A stretch of 64,000 bases of DNA from QHXQ01 sp963788965 (lineage in GTDB: Bacteria > Acidobacteriota > Blastocatellia > Pyrinomonadales > Pyrinomonadaceae). A program made the translations under genes and the position numbers. Of this stretch, positions 19,184 to 28,045 are shown one piece after another (within the stretch, counting starts at the first letter, position 1; the number at the start of each line of letters is the position of its first letter). The stretch is from NCBI GenBank assembly GCA_963788965.1, contig CAWBIK010000005.1, forward strand, positions 1,364,001 to 1,428,000, read 5' to 3'. The notes under the pieces were generated by a model, which saw only the letters and a list, made by a program, of their open reading frames with translations, was not told the origin of the DNA and did no database searches.

Positions 19184-20043
19184 AGATGATCAGGAACTCG
19201 CACGCGCTGGTTTCTACTGGCGCGCGCATGCGGGCGTGCGCGCCCTCGCGTGTGCGCCGCTCGAACAAGGCGGGTTTCGTGAACGCCTTCTCGACACGCG
19301 CGGGCGGCGTCAGCGCGTTCCCCGACAACGCGCTCAACCTCGCGGGCTTTGGCGACGACACGGCCGCGAACATACAAGAGAACCGCCGTCGCTTGCTGCA
19401 ACTCCTATCGCCCGACGAGTGGACGCTCGCCGCCGCGTGGCAAGTGCATGGCGCTGACGTGTGCAGCGTGCGCGCCGCCGCCGATGCACGCGCCAGCGAA
19501 CAACAACACTGCGATGCGCTCACGACCGATGTGCCCGGCATACTGCTCGGCGTCAAGACGGCAGACTGCGTGCCGGTGCTGTTGGGCGACGCGCGCAACA
19601 AAGTCTGTGCGGCGGTGCATGCGGGCTGGCGTGGCACGGCGCAGGCAATCGTAGTCGCCGCGCTCGCACGCATGCGCGCAGAGTACGGCACACGCCCGGC
19701 CGATGTCTACGCCGGCATCGGGCCGGCGGCGCTTGCGTGTTGTTATGAGATCGGCCGCGAGGTCATCGAAACATTCCGCGCGAACTTTCCCGATGCGGAC
19801 GAACTACTCACACCGACGCGCCCCGACCACGCGCGCATCGATCTGCATCGAGCGAACCGCGCGCAACTCGTCGGCGCAGGCGTGCCTGCCGCGCAGATTC
19901 ACACCGCGCCGCTCTGCACCATCTGCCGGCCCGACCTCTTCTTCTCCTACCGCCGCGACAAACCAATCTACGGCCGCACGGGGCGACTGCTCGCAGTCAT
20001 CGGCATGATGAATGCGGATTGCGGAGTTCGGATTGCGGATTAG
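19170..20043 (+). CDS. pgeF: Peptidoglycan editing factor PgeF / YfiH-family protein (frameshifted)
   Basis: A member of the multicopper-like YfiH family; E. coli PgeF removes wrongly built UDP-MurNAc-L-Ser. Conserved parts are FSTRAGGVS, WQVHGADV, TADCVPVLL, AVHAGWRGT and IGPAALACCYEIG, which contain the metal-binding His/Cys residues. The N-terminus (PTITDDQELARAGFYW, then APLEQ) lies in a different frame and joins AGFVNAFSTRAGG if one extra G near 19272 is removed. This puts the start at ATG 19170, overlapping acpS by 14 bp. The last residues NADCGVRIAD are written by the left arm of the intergenic inverted repeat, so the native tail may have been extended. Confidence 0.85.
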
Positions 20044-20092
20044 TAAGGACAATTAGTTTCTTGAATCCGCAATCCGAACTCCGCAATCCGCA
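20013..20092. repeat. Heptamer-unit perfect inverted repeat (TGCGGAT family)
   Basis: Arms 20013-20041 and 20064-20092 are perfectly complementary over 29 bp and are built from TGCGGAT-like heptamers; the loop is 22 nt. The left arm is inside the 3' end of pgeF and the right arm ends 7 bp before the stop of the converging DsbD-alpha-like gene. A bidirectional terminator role is plausible. Confidence 0.75.
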
Positions 20093-20098
20093 ATCGAA

Positions 20099-20644
20099 TC
20101 ATTTTCGGCCAAAGTATTGTCCGTTGATGCGCTTGATCGGTTCGGTTGCGCTGATGATGGCGATGGGCAACGTGATGTCGCGCGTGGCGGGCGGGTAGCA
20201 AACTTCGTCGCTGCACGCTTGATATTTCACGCGGGCGCGCACCTCCGTCACGCCCTTAGCAAAGTTCGCGGGCACGGTGATGTTGAAGCGCATGACGGCG
20301 CGCCCTTCGTAGAGTTGCACCGGGTCTTTGCTGAACGCGAGGCGACGCACGACGGCGCGCGGGTAGCTGACGGCGCTGACGCGCAAGCCCTTCGGCGCGT
20401 CGATCTTAACTTCGGTCGGGATCAGAAACTTGTTGGTCAGGCGGTTGGCGTTGACGTGATAGCCGCCGGGAATGTCGAGCACGACGGCTGCTTGCACGAT
20501 GCGCCCCTGTTGCGCTTTGTCGGCCGAGTAGAAGCCGTTCGCGTTGATGTTCGATTGCGCGACCGCGCGACTCGTGGGCACGAACACCAACGAGAGCGCG
20601 CAGATGAAAAGGGCCGTGTGACGAATGAATGTGCGTCGGAGCAT
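20099..20644 (-). CDS. Stand-alone DsbD alpha-domain-like secreted protein
   Basis: 181 residues. A signal peptide (ALFICALSLVFVPTSRAVAQ) is followed by an immunoglobulin-like domain resembling the N-terminal domain of the thiol:disulfide reductase DsbD. YQACSDEVCYPP corresponds to the redox-active cysteine pair of DsbD-alpha (YQGCADAGFCYPP in E. coli). The membrane and thioredoxin parts of DsbD are absent. It may take electrons from a CcdA-like partner encoded elsewhere. The start at 20644 is preferred over 20695 because a GAAGGA ribosome site precedes it and it gives a normal signal peptide. It lies 43 bp downstream of rlmN on the same strand. Confidence 0.75.
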   Translation of the reverse strand: MLRRTFIRHTALFICALSLVFVPTSRAVAQSNINANGFYSADKAQQGRIVQAAVVLDIPGGYHVNANRLTNKFLIPTEVKIDAPKGLRVSAVSYPRAVVRRLAFSKDPVQLYEGRAVMRFNITVPANFAKGVTEVRARVKYQACSDEVCYPPATRDITLPIAIISATEPIKRINGQYFGRK

Positions 20645-20687
20645 GTCAGTCCTTCGGAATATGTGTGCAGTAAGTTGTGCTAAGGAG

Positions 20688-21800
20688 TCAGCCAATCTGA
20701 TGCAGCGTGGGCGCGCTCAAGTTGTTCGCGCTTTGCCGCGCCGCGAGTTGCCCGCAGGCGGCGTAGATGTCGCGCCCGCGCGGGCGGCGGACGTAGGCAT
20801 GCACGCCCTTCGCTTCGAGTATCTCTTTGAAACGTGCGACGCGTTCGGGCGGCGACGGGCGATAGGGCAGCGGGTCGGCCGGGTTGTGCGGAATAAGATT
20901 GACCTTCGCGCGCAGTTGATGTCGGTTGAGCAGGTTCGCAAGTTGGCGGGCCTGTTCGTCCGCATCGTTCACGCCGTCGAGCAGCACGTATTCAAACGTG
21001 AACCGCTCGCCCGGTTTCAACGACTGCTCGAACTCTTTGCACGCTGCGAGTAGTTCGTCGAGCGGCCACTTCTTGTTGATCGGCATCAACTCGTCGCGCA
21101 GTTCATCGGTCGGCGCGGCGAGTGAGATGGCGAGGTGCGGGCGATCAGGCACAGTGGCCAACTCGCGTATGCGCGGCACGATGCCTGCGGTCGAGACGGT
21201 GACGCGGTTCGGCACGATATGCAGACCGGCCGGTTCGGCCATGATCCGCAACGCCTTCATCAACGGCTCGAACGCGAGGAACGGCTCGCCCGCGCCCATC
21301 GCCACAAGGTTCGTGCCGCGCGGCGGTTGCACGCCGACGCCGTAAGCATCGTTCAAGGCGATCACGATCTGTTCGACGATCTCGCCCGCCGTGAGCGTGC
21401 GCAGCAAGCCCAACTTCGCCGTCAGACAAAAACTGCATTGCAGCGGGCAGCCCGACTGCGACGAAAAACAGATCGTGTCGCGGCGCTCCTCCGGGATGAA
21501 CACCGTCTCGACCGGCAACCCGTCGTGCGTCTTCATCAAATAGCGCCGCGTGCCGTCTTCTGAAACGTAACGCGACTCAACCGTCAACGTCGTCGCCGTT
21601 GCCCGTGCCGCCAAGCGCGCGCGCAACTCCTTCGACAACTCGGTCAACTCCGCGAACGAACGCACACGCCGGCCATGCAACGCCGCGAACAACTGCCGCC
21701 CGCGATACGCCGGTTCACCGAAGGACGCGACGAACGCGCCCAACTCGGCGGGCGTCAGCCCCGGCAAATGCACCTGCTTGTCTGCTACTGCTTGGCTCAT
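20688..21800 (-). CDS. rlmN: 23S rRNA (adenine-C2)-methyltransferase RlmN
   Basis: A radical-SAM enzyme that methylates A2503 of 23S rRNA and A37 of some tRNAs. The iron-sulfur cluster motif is CPLQCSFC (Cys118, 122, 125 from the chosen start). NLVAMGAGEPFLAFEP and the C-terminal YAACGQL, carrying the catalytic cysteine, are conserved. About 370 residues is typical. The ATG at 21800 gives the usual short N-terminus before LPGLTPAEL; a GTG 12 codons upstream is less likely. Confidence 0.93.
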   Translation of the reverse strand: MSQAVADKQVHLPGLTPAELGAFVASFGEPAYRGRQLFAALHGRRVRSFAELTELSKELRARLAARATATTLTVESRYVSEDGTRRYLMKTHDGLPVETVFIPEERRDTICFSSQSGCPLQCSFCLTAKLGLLRTLTAGEIVEQIVIALNDAYGVGVQPPRGTNLVAMGAGEPFLAFEPLMKALRIMAEPAGLHIVPNRVTVSTAGIVPRIRELATVPDRPHLAISLAAPTDELRDELMPINKKWPLDELLAACKEFEQSLKPGERFTFEYVLLDGVNDADEQARQLANLLNRHQLRAKVNLIPHNPADPLPYRPSPPERVARFKEILEAKGVHAYVRRPRGRDIYAACGQLAARQSANNLSAPTLHQIG

Positions 21801-21971
21801 TACGTTGGTTATTTTAACATCGCCGTTGCGTATCACACAGTCATGACTCTCAACCTATGACGACGACCGCGCCGGTCGGCTTGTCTGAAGCGGCGGAAAA
21901 AATTGCGTCACGCCGAACGTCGCGCGCTATAATCAGTCAGCCGCAACTTCAACTGTTCAGGTCAAATCGCT

Positions 21972-22322
21972 ATGAGTTTCTGGGGCAGCGTGACGCACAT
22001 CTTGGAGAAGCAGTTTGTTGATCGGGCGCTGAACTTGAGCGGGCAGCACAGGGATTTTTACTGCGAGCAGTGCCGTCGGATCACGGATCACGTTTCGATC
22101 AGTCACGCGGGAAGCTTGGCGCGCATCAACCGGCGCGAGCCGCTGCCGATGCGTTTGGTGTCGCGCGTGGTGGGGAAGTTGAACGATCTGAATCCGGTGC
22201 AGAACTTACTACTGGGGCGGCCCATATCGTTGCGGCACGTGCGGGCGCGAGCGGTTGGATTGAACGTTGTGACGGACGCAAGCTTGAACCAAGGAAGGGT
22301 GAGCCGCTTGGGCGGCTCATGA
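21972..22322 (+). CDS. Small CxxC zinc-ribbon-like protein, hypothetical
   Basis: 116 residues beginning MSFWGSVTHILEKQFVDRAL, with a single CxxC in FYCEQCRRITDH (Cys31, Cys34) followed by His40. I do not recognise a named family. Its stop overlaps the start of the next gene in an ATGA, which supports both as a real, translationally coupled pair. The C-terminal 40 residues look less ordered. Confidence 0.5.
   Translation: MSFWGSVTHILEKQFVDRALNLSGQHRDFYCEQCRRITDHVSISHAGSLARINRREPLPMRLVSRVVGKLNDLNPVQNLLLGRPISLRHVRARAVGLNVVTDASLNQGRVSRLGGS
22301..22318 (+). promoter_or_regulatory. Hairpin abutting the yceH start codon
   Basis: GAGCCGC (22301-22307) and GCGGCTC (22312-22318) form a perfect 7-bp GC-rich stem with a TTGG loop. 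It ends on the base before the ATG at 22319 and lies within the coding end of the upstream gene. AAGGAAG sits just 5' of the stem. The stem could mask initiation unless a ribosome translating the upstream ORF opens it. Confidence 0.45.
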
Positions 22323-23008
22323 TTGAACGCTTGGCTGAAGAGATCAGATTGAACGACGTGGAAGTGCGCGTGCTCGGCGCGCTCATCGAGAAGCAGGTGA
22401 CGACGCCGGAGTACTACCCGCTGACGCTGAACGCGTTGATGCACGCCTGCAATCAGATTTCCAACCGCGACCCCGTTGTCACCTACGACGAGCAGACGTT
22501 GGTGCGGACATTGGAAGCGTTGCGCGACAAGAAGCTGGCGCGCGTGGTGCAGACGGCCGACGGGCGCGTGCCGAAGTACCGGCACGTGTTGAATGAAGTG
22601 GTCGAGTTGCGCGCGGCCGAAGTGGCGGTCATGTGCGTGTTGCTGCTGCGCGGGCCGCAGACGCCGGGCGAGTTGCGCGCGCGCACGGAACGGCTCTACT
22701 CGTTCTCCGACATTGCTTATGTCGAAGCGACGCTCGAAGCTTTAGCGGAGCGTGCCGACGGGCCGCTCGTCGTCAAACTGCCGCGCCAGCCGGGGCGCAA
22801 AGAGTCGCGTTGGGCGCACCTGCTGGCCGGCCCCGTCGAGTTCGAAGCGGAACAGCCGCGCGCCGCGTCGGACGCGCCTGCAACGCGCACGCCGCGCCTG
22901 CCGGAACACGAACGTATCGCACGGCTCGAAAGTGAGTTGACCGAACTGCGGCAAGCCTTCGCGGAGTTGCAGCAACAGTTCAACGAGTTCAAAAAACAGT
23001 TCGAGTAA
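22319..23008 (+). CDS. YceH / DUF480 family protein
   Basis: About 229 residues. LNDVEVRVLGALIEKQVTT and YYPLTLNALMHACNQ are the hallmark of DUF480, a family of tandem winged-helix domains. A second winged helix follows (AEVAVMCVLLLRGPQTPGEL). After about residue 170 comes a variable Pro/Ala linker and a C-terminal coiled coil (RIARLESELTELRQAFAELQ). The cellular role of YceH is unsettled. The start at 22319 overlaps the stop of the zinc-ribbon gene by 4 bp. Confidence 0.85.
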   Translation: MIERLAEEIRLNDVEVRVLGALIEKQVTTPEYYPLTLNALMHACNQISNRDPVVTYDEQTLVRTLEALRDKKLARVVQTADGRVPKYRHVLNEVVELRAAEVAVMCVLLLRGPQTPGELRARTERLYSFSDIAYVEATLEALAERADGPLVVKLPRQPGRKESRWAHLLAGPVEFEAEQPRAASDAPATRTPRLPEHERIARLESELTELRQAFAELQQQFNEFKKQFE

Positions 23009-23053
23009 ATAAGCCGCAAAGGCAGAACTTGAAGAAGGTGCAGGCACAACTGG

Positions 23054-23533
23054 ATGACAACGGTTAAAGGGCGTGCGGCGGGCACGAAGACTGAGGGCGC
23101 GAACGGCACAGCACAGGCGGCAGTTGCGCCGGGTCTTAGAGTTGGCAAGTCGAAGATCGACGGGCGCGGTTGTTTTGCGACCGTGCCGTTTCGCAAGGGG
23201 CAGAAGATCGCGGAGTTGGTCGGCGAGCGCATCTCACGCGTCGAAGCGGCGCGACGCATGCGCGGGCAGCAGCGGTTGCACATCTGCGCGATTGATTCTT
23301 ACTGGGGCATCGACGGCAGCCGGGGCGGCAACGGCTCGCAGTTCATTAACCACTCGTGCCAGCCCAACTGCTTCGTCAAGATCACATACGGGCACATACT
23401 CTTCTTCGCCCTGCGCGACATCACACCCGGCGAAGAGATCACGATGGACTACGAGAACTCTTATCACCCGGACGACTATCCTTGCCGCTGCGGCGTGCCG
23501 GGTTGTCGCGGCACGATCAACCTCGTGAAGTAA
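23054..23533 (+). CDS. SET-domain protein (putative protein-lysine methyltransferase)
   Basis: 159 residues. After a 25-residue Ala/Gly-rich head, the SET core shows KIDGRGCFA, the cofactor motif NHSC (99-102) in FINHSCQPNC, and EITMDY (128-133). A post-SET-like zinc motif follows, with Cys144, Cys146 and Cys151 in CRCGVPGCRG. All catalytic landmarks look intact, so an S-adenosylmethionine-dependent lysine methyltransferase is likely. Bacterial targets of such enzymes are mostly unknown. It lies 45 bp after yceH on the same strand, so co-transcription is possible. Confidence 0.85.
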   Translation: MTTVKGRAAGTKTEGANGTAQAAVAPGLRVGKSKIDGRGCFATVPFRKGQKIAELVGERISRVEAARRMRGQQRLHICAIDSYWGIDGSRGGNGSQFINHSCQPNCFVKITYGHILFFALRDITPGEEITMDYENSYHPDDYPCRCGVPGCRGTINLVK

Positions 23534-23555
23534 TCGGCGTTACGGCATAAAGTTT

Positions 23556-23616
23556 AACCACGAAGACACAAAGACACGAAGCCTATTGAGCTTCGTGTCT
23601 TTGTGTCTTCGTGGTT
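23556..23616. repeat. Octamer-unit perfect inverted repeat (ACACGAAG family)
   Basis: Arms 23556-23581 and 23591-23616 are perfectly complementary over 26 bp with a 9-nt loop. Each arm consists of ACACGAAG-like octamers. It sits between the converging SET and M16 genes, where it would act as a two-way terminator. Confidence 0.75.
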
Positions 23617-23633
23617 GATGCTCTGCGTTGTGG

Positions 23634-26600
23634 TTACGGCCGGTTGTTGCCGCCGCTGCTGCCGGACGCGTCGCCTGTGGTGGGGCGACCTTCCGTGTCG
23701 AGCGGCGTGATGGTCGTGCCCACATCGTTCAGCGAGCGCAAGCCCGGTTCGACCACCTTGCGGTCGCCGACGACGAGGATGGCCATGCGGCCGGGATCGA
23801 GATAGCGATTGGCGACGCGTTCGATATCGGCCTGTGTGACGGCGTTGACGCGCGCGATGTAGTTGTTGAAGTAATCATCCGGCAACCCGTAGAGCACGAG
23901 ATCGACGAGGCGCGCGCCGATCTGCCCCGGCGTCTCGAAGCCGCGCGGGTAGCTGCGGATAAGCGACTGCTTGAAGTAGTTCAACTCCTGCGCGTCCACG
24001 GGGCGCTCGCCGCGTATGCCGCGCAACTCCTTCATAAATTCAGCGACCGATTCTTTCGTCACGTTCGTGAACACGCCGGCCGAAGCGGTGAAGGGACCGG
24101 GGCCGCGCCGGTAGTCGAACGCCGTGCGCGCGCCGTAGGTGTAGCCCTTATCTTCGCGCAGGTTCAGGTTGACGCGCGAGACGAATGCGCCGCCGAGCAT
24201 CGAGTTTAAGACGAGCAGCGGGAAGTAGTCGGGCGACGAACGCGCCACGCCGACTTGGCCGATCTGTATGACCGACTGCGCCGCGCCCGGCTTGTCCACC
24301 AGATAGATGGTCGAGCGGTCGCGGGTGACGGGCGCGGCCGTGACGTTGGCGGCCGCAGGCACGCGGCCGCGTTTCCAGCCCGCGAAGGCGCGTTCAAGTT
24401 TCGGCAGCAAGGTCGCAGCCTTCACGTCGCCGACGACGATGAGCGCGGCGTTGTTCGGCCGGTAATGTGTCTCGTAGAAGCGGCGCACGTCCGCTTCGGT
24501 CAGCGCCGTGAGCGATGCTTCGTTGCCGCCGAGCGGATGCCCGTAAGGATGTTCGCGCCCGTAGAGCAGCGAAGCATAGACGACACCCGCGATGGCGTTG
24601 GCGTCTTCGCGTTGCTGTTGCAGTTGCGCGAGCCGTGTGGCGCGTGCGCGTTTGAACTCGGCCTCGTCAAAGGCCGGGTTGGTGATGACATCGGCGTAGA
24701 TGTCGAGCGCGTGATCAAGATGACGCGTGAGCGTGACGAGATCGACCGTGGATTCATCCCAGCCCGCGCCCGTGTTGAGTCGTGCGCCGATGGCCGTGAG
24801 CGCGTCCGAGATGGCGAGTGCGTTGCGCGTCTTCGTGCCTTCGTCCAACAGGGCGGCGGTCGTGTTCGCCAAGCCTGCCCCGCTGACCGGATCGGCCGCC
24901 GCGCCCGACTTGACGACGAGATTCATGCTGACCACCGGCAACTCGTGATGCTCGACGAGCAACACTTCGAGGCCGTTCGAGAGTTTGCGCCGTTGCAACG
25001 TCGGCAGGCGCAAAGTCGGGTCGGCTTGCGGCTTCGGCAAGTTCGGGTTCGTTGCGCCGAGCATCTGGTTGTGCTTCTTCTCGCCGCCACCGGGCGCGTC
25101 CGCTTGCGGCGGCGTCGCGCCCGCAGGCGTCGTGGCGCGGGCTTCGGTCTTCGTCACGACCTGCGCGCCGGCCGCTGTTGTGCCGCCGGAAGATGTGGCT
25201 GATGTGGCTGCGCCCGGTTGCGCTTGCGTGCCGACGGCCTTCGCGGGACTTTCGGGTACGGGTTCATTGGCGGCCGTGCGCCCTTTCGCGCGCGGCGTGA
25301 CACTGACGACGAGGCGCTTGTCGTTTAGATACTGCTGCGCCATGCGCTGCACATCTTTGGCGTTGACGCTGCGATAACGCGCGAGGTCTGGTTGAAAGTA
25401 GTCGGGGCGGCCGACGAAGGTGGCGTACTGGTTGAGTTGATCGTTTTTGCTGCCGACGGTTTGCAGGCTGTAGATGAAGGCGGACTCGCGCGCGTTGTAA
25501 GAACGTTCAAGTTCTTCGGCGGTCGGCCGGCCTGCTTGATGCGCTCGACCTCTTCGCCGATTGCGCCTTCGAGTTCCGCGAGCGTCTTGCCCGGCTTGGC
25601 GGTGGCGACAATCTGAAAGACGCCGGACAACTCGCCCGTGTTGTTGAAGGCGGACACCTCCTGCGCGATCTGGCGTTCGTACACGAGCGACTTGTAGAGG
25701 CGCGACGATTTGCCGCCGCCTAAGATCGTGGCCAGCGTATCGGTCGCCGCTTCGTCGCCCGTGTACTGCGGCATCGACGGCCAGACGAGATAGACGCGCG
25801 GCAGCGCGACGCGATCTTCCATCTCGATGCGCTTCATCTCTGACAAGACGGGTTGCGGCGGACTGAGCGGCCCGACTTCAGGGCCGCGCGGAACGGGCCG
25901 AAATATTTCTCGACCCACTGCCGCGCCTGCTGCGGATTAAAGTCACCAGCGATGGCGAGCGTCGCGTTGTTCGGCGTGTAGTAGCGGCGGAAGAACTCGC
26001 TGATGTCTTCACGCGAGGCGCGCGTGAGATCGTCCAACGAGCCGATGGTCAGCCAATGATACGGGTGCGTCTTCGGATAGAGCGTCTCGTTGATCCGCGC
26101 GCCGACCAGCCCGTAAGGGCGGTTGTCGTAGTTCTGCCGCTTCTCGTTCTTAACCACGTCGCGTTGATTGGCGAGCTTCGCTTCGTTCAAGACATCGAGC
26201 AGTCCGCCCATGCGGTCGGCTTCCATAAAGAGGGCCAACTCAAGAAAGTTCGACGGCACGATCTCGAAGTAGTTCGTGCGATCAGGATTGGTCGAACCGT
26301 TGAGCGTACCGCCCGCTTCTTGAATCGGTTTGAAGTAATCGTCGTCGGCTTTCTTCGAGCCTTGAAACATCATGTGCTCGAACAGGTGCGCGTAGCCGGT
26401 CTTGCCCGGCGTCTCGTTCTTCGAGCCGACGTGATACCAGAGGTTGACGCCGACAATCGGCGTCGAATGATCTTCATGCAGGATCACGCGCAGACCGTTT
26501 TGCAGCCGGTACTCGGTGATCGGGATCGGCGGCAGCACGTTGCCCGCATCGTTGGTACGCGTGGTGCTGGACGCCGGCACGTTGCGTCTGGTCTGTGTCC

Positions 26601-26682
26601 GTGGTTGTTGGGCGAAGGCGAAGTTGGGCGCAAGAAGCGCCGCCGCCAGCGCGCAGGCCGCAAGCCGCTGCCATCTCGTCAT
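23634..26682 (-). CDS. Two-domain M16 (insulinase/pitrilysin) family zinc peptidase, secreted (two frameshifts)
   Basis: About 1017 residues once joined. A signal peptide (CALAAALLAPNFAFA) precedes M16 unit 1, with the inverted zinc motif HLFEH (His99, Glu102, His103), so it should be active. Unit 2, from about 25000 downward, begins LPTLQRRKLSNGLEVLLVEH and has GLANTTAALLDEG in place of the zinc motif, so it is structural only. This active/inactive pairing is usual in the family. Two one-base losses break the frame: near 25890 (FGPF should run into PRGPEVGPL) and near 25526 (KQAG into TAEELERSYNARE). A Pro/Ala/Thr-rich linker (about 25060-25270) joins the units. The start ATG follows a GAGAGGAG ribosome site. 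Confidence 0.88.
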
Positions 26683-26913
26683 GATTAGCTCCTCTCGAAA
26701 AACCTACTTGTGTGCGCGGCAGGCGTGGCCGGCGGAGGCGAAGACCCAAAGGCCGCGCGTTAACGAACGCTCTGCTGCTACAACGAAGAAGGGGAACTGA
26801 ATAAAGACTGTATGGCGGGATTCTAGCGCGGGCGACGAACGCGATGCAACGTCGCAAAGGCGCGCTGTTAGTTTTGAAACTGCTACTAAGTTTGATCTTG
26901 CTGCCGCGCGGTC

Positions 26914-27837
26914 TTAGTTTGTGGGGGCGCTGGTGGGTTGTGCGCCGGCTGACTTGTCCTTACCTTTGAACCACTTCTTGGGCGACAGCAACCGCTTGGC
27001 AAATGACTCGCCCGCGCCTTTTGCCTCCGGCGACGGCGCGACGCTTTTGTGTACCGTGCAGACCTGATGCGGCTCATTGCCGCGCGGGTAGGTCATGCGA
27101 ACTTTACCGGGACAAGCGGCCGTGGCGATCAGATTCGTCGTCGGATCGACCATGAGCGTTACCGTCGGCAACGCTTGCGTCGGCACAGTCATCTTTGGCT
27201 GCTCGACCGGCGCGGGCGCGCGCTCGTCAGGCGCGTTGGTCGCGGTCTGCGCCGTGCGCTTTTTGTTTTGTCGTTGCTCCTGCGTTGCGAGCTTAACTTC
27301 TTCGACCGACTGCTCGGCCGCGTCGGTCTGAGCTTGCGCGTTCGCGGGTTGCTGCGCGAGTTCGGCCGCGTTCGGTGCGCGGCGCGTCAATAGCATGAAT
27401 GTGAAGCCGAAGAAGACGGCAACGAAGACCAAGGCCGATAGCAGTGGCAAGCGCGAGCGCGCAGGTTGCGCGACAGGCGGCGCAGGCGCGTGCGACCAAG
27501 CAGCATGCGTGTTCGACTCGGCCGCAGTCGCATGCGACCACGCGGCGTCCGCAGTTGTTTTAGCCTGATAGTCAGCAGTCGTTTTAGCTTGCGCGGCGCT
27601 GGCCGTTGCTTGCGCCGGTCGCGTTTGCGCGCCCGCTCGGCCGGAGCTTAACAGTTCGTAAGCTTCATTGATCTCTTTTAACTTTTCCTGCGCCTTTTGT
27701 TGAAGCCGTGGATCGTGTGCGAACCGATCAGGATGCCAGACCTTCGCCAGATCACGATAGGCGGCCTTCAACTCCTGCGGCGCGACCTGTGGCGTGACAC
27801 CCAACACTTCATAACACCAACTCGAATCATGACGCAT
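26914..27837 (-). CDS. Membrane-anchored J-domain protein
   Basis: 307 residues. An N-terminal J domain (1-65) carries the HPD motif at 35-37 (WHPDRF), which stimulates the ATPase of DnaK. No Gly/Phe or zinc region follows. Instead there is an Ala/Gln-rich linker, one membrane helix (LPLLSALVFVAVFFGFTFMLL), a charged low-complexity stretch and a C-terminal region with two cysteines (ATAACPGKVRMTYPRG...HQVCTVH). The domain order puts the J domain in the cytoplasm and the C-terminal part outside. The target is unknown. The 230 bp between this gene and the M16 gene hold no feature I can name. Confidence 0.75.
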   Translation of the reverse strand: MRHDSSWCYEVLGVTPQVAPQELKAAYRDLAKVWHPDRFAHDPRLQQKAQEKLKEINEAYELLSSGRAGAQTRPAQATASAAQAKTTADYQAKTTADAAWSHATAAESNTHAAWSHAPAPPVAQPARSRLPLLSALVFVAVFFGFTFMLLTRRAPNAAELAQQPANAQAQTDAAEQSVEEVKLATQEQRQNKKRTAQTATNAPDERAPAPVEQPKMTVPTQALPTVTLMVDPTTNLIATAACPGKVRMTYPRGNEPHQVCTVHKSVAPSPEAKGAGESFAKRLLSPKKWFKGKDKSAGAQPTSAPTN

Positions 27838-28045
27838 GACGGCAAACCTTCTGTCTGAACGAATGAAAGTTGATTAGCAAAACTTTATGATTGATTAGGC
27901 TAACGTGGGGCGTCTCGCTTGCACGAGACTATAAATCAACAGTACAAGCGCGTTCGCCGCGTTGTCAACGGGCGCGCGCAAGTGGCGCATTGCCCCGTCG
28001 CGCGGTCATTGTTAGTATCTGTGGGCAGATAAATTGCCCAGCACA

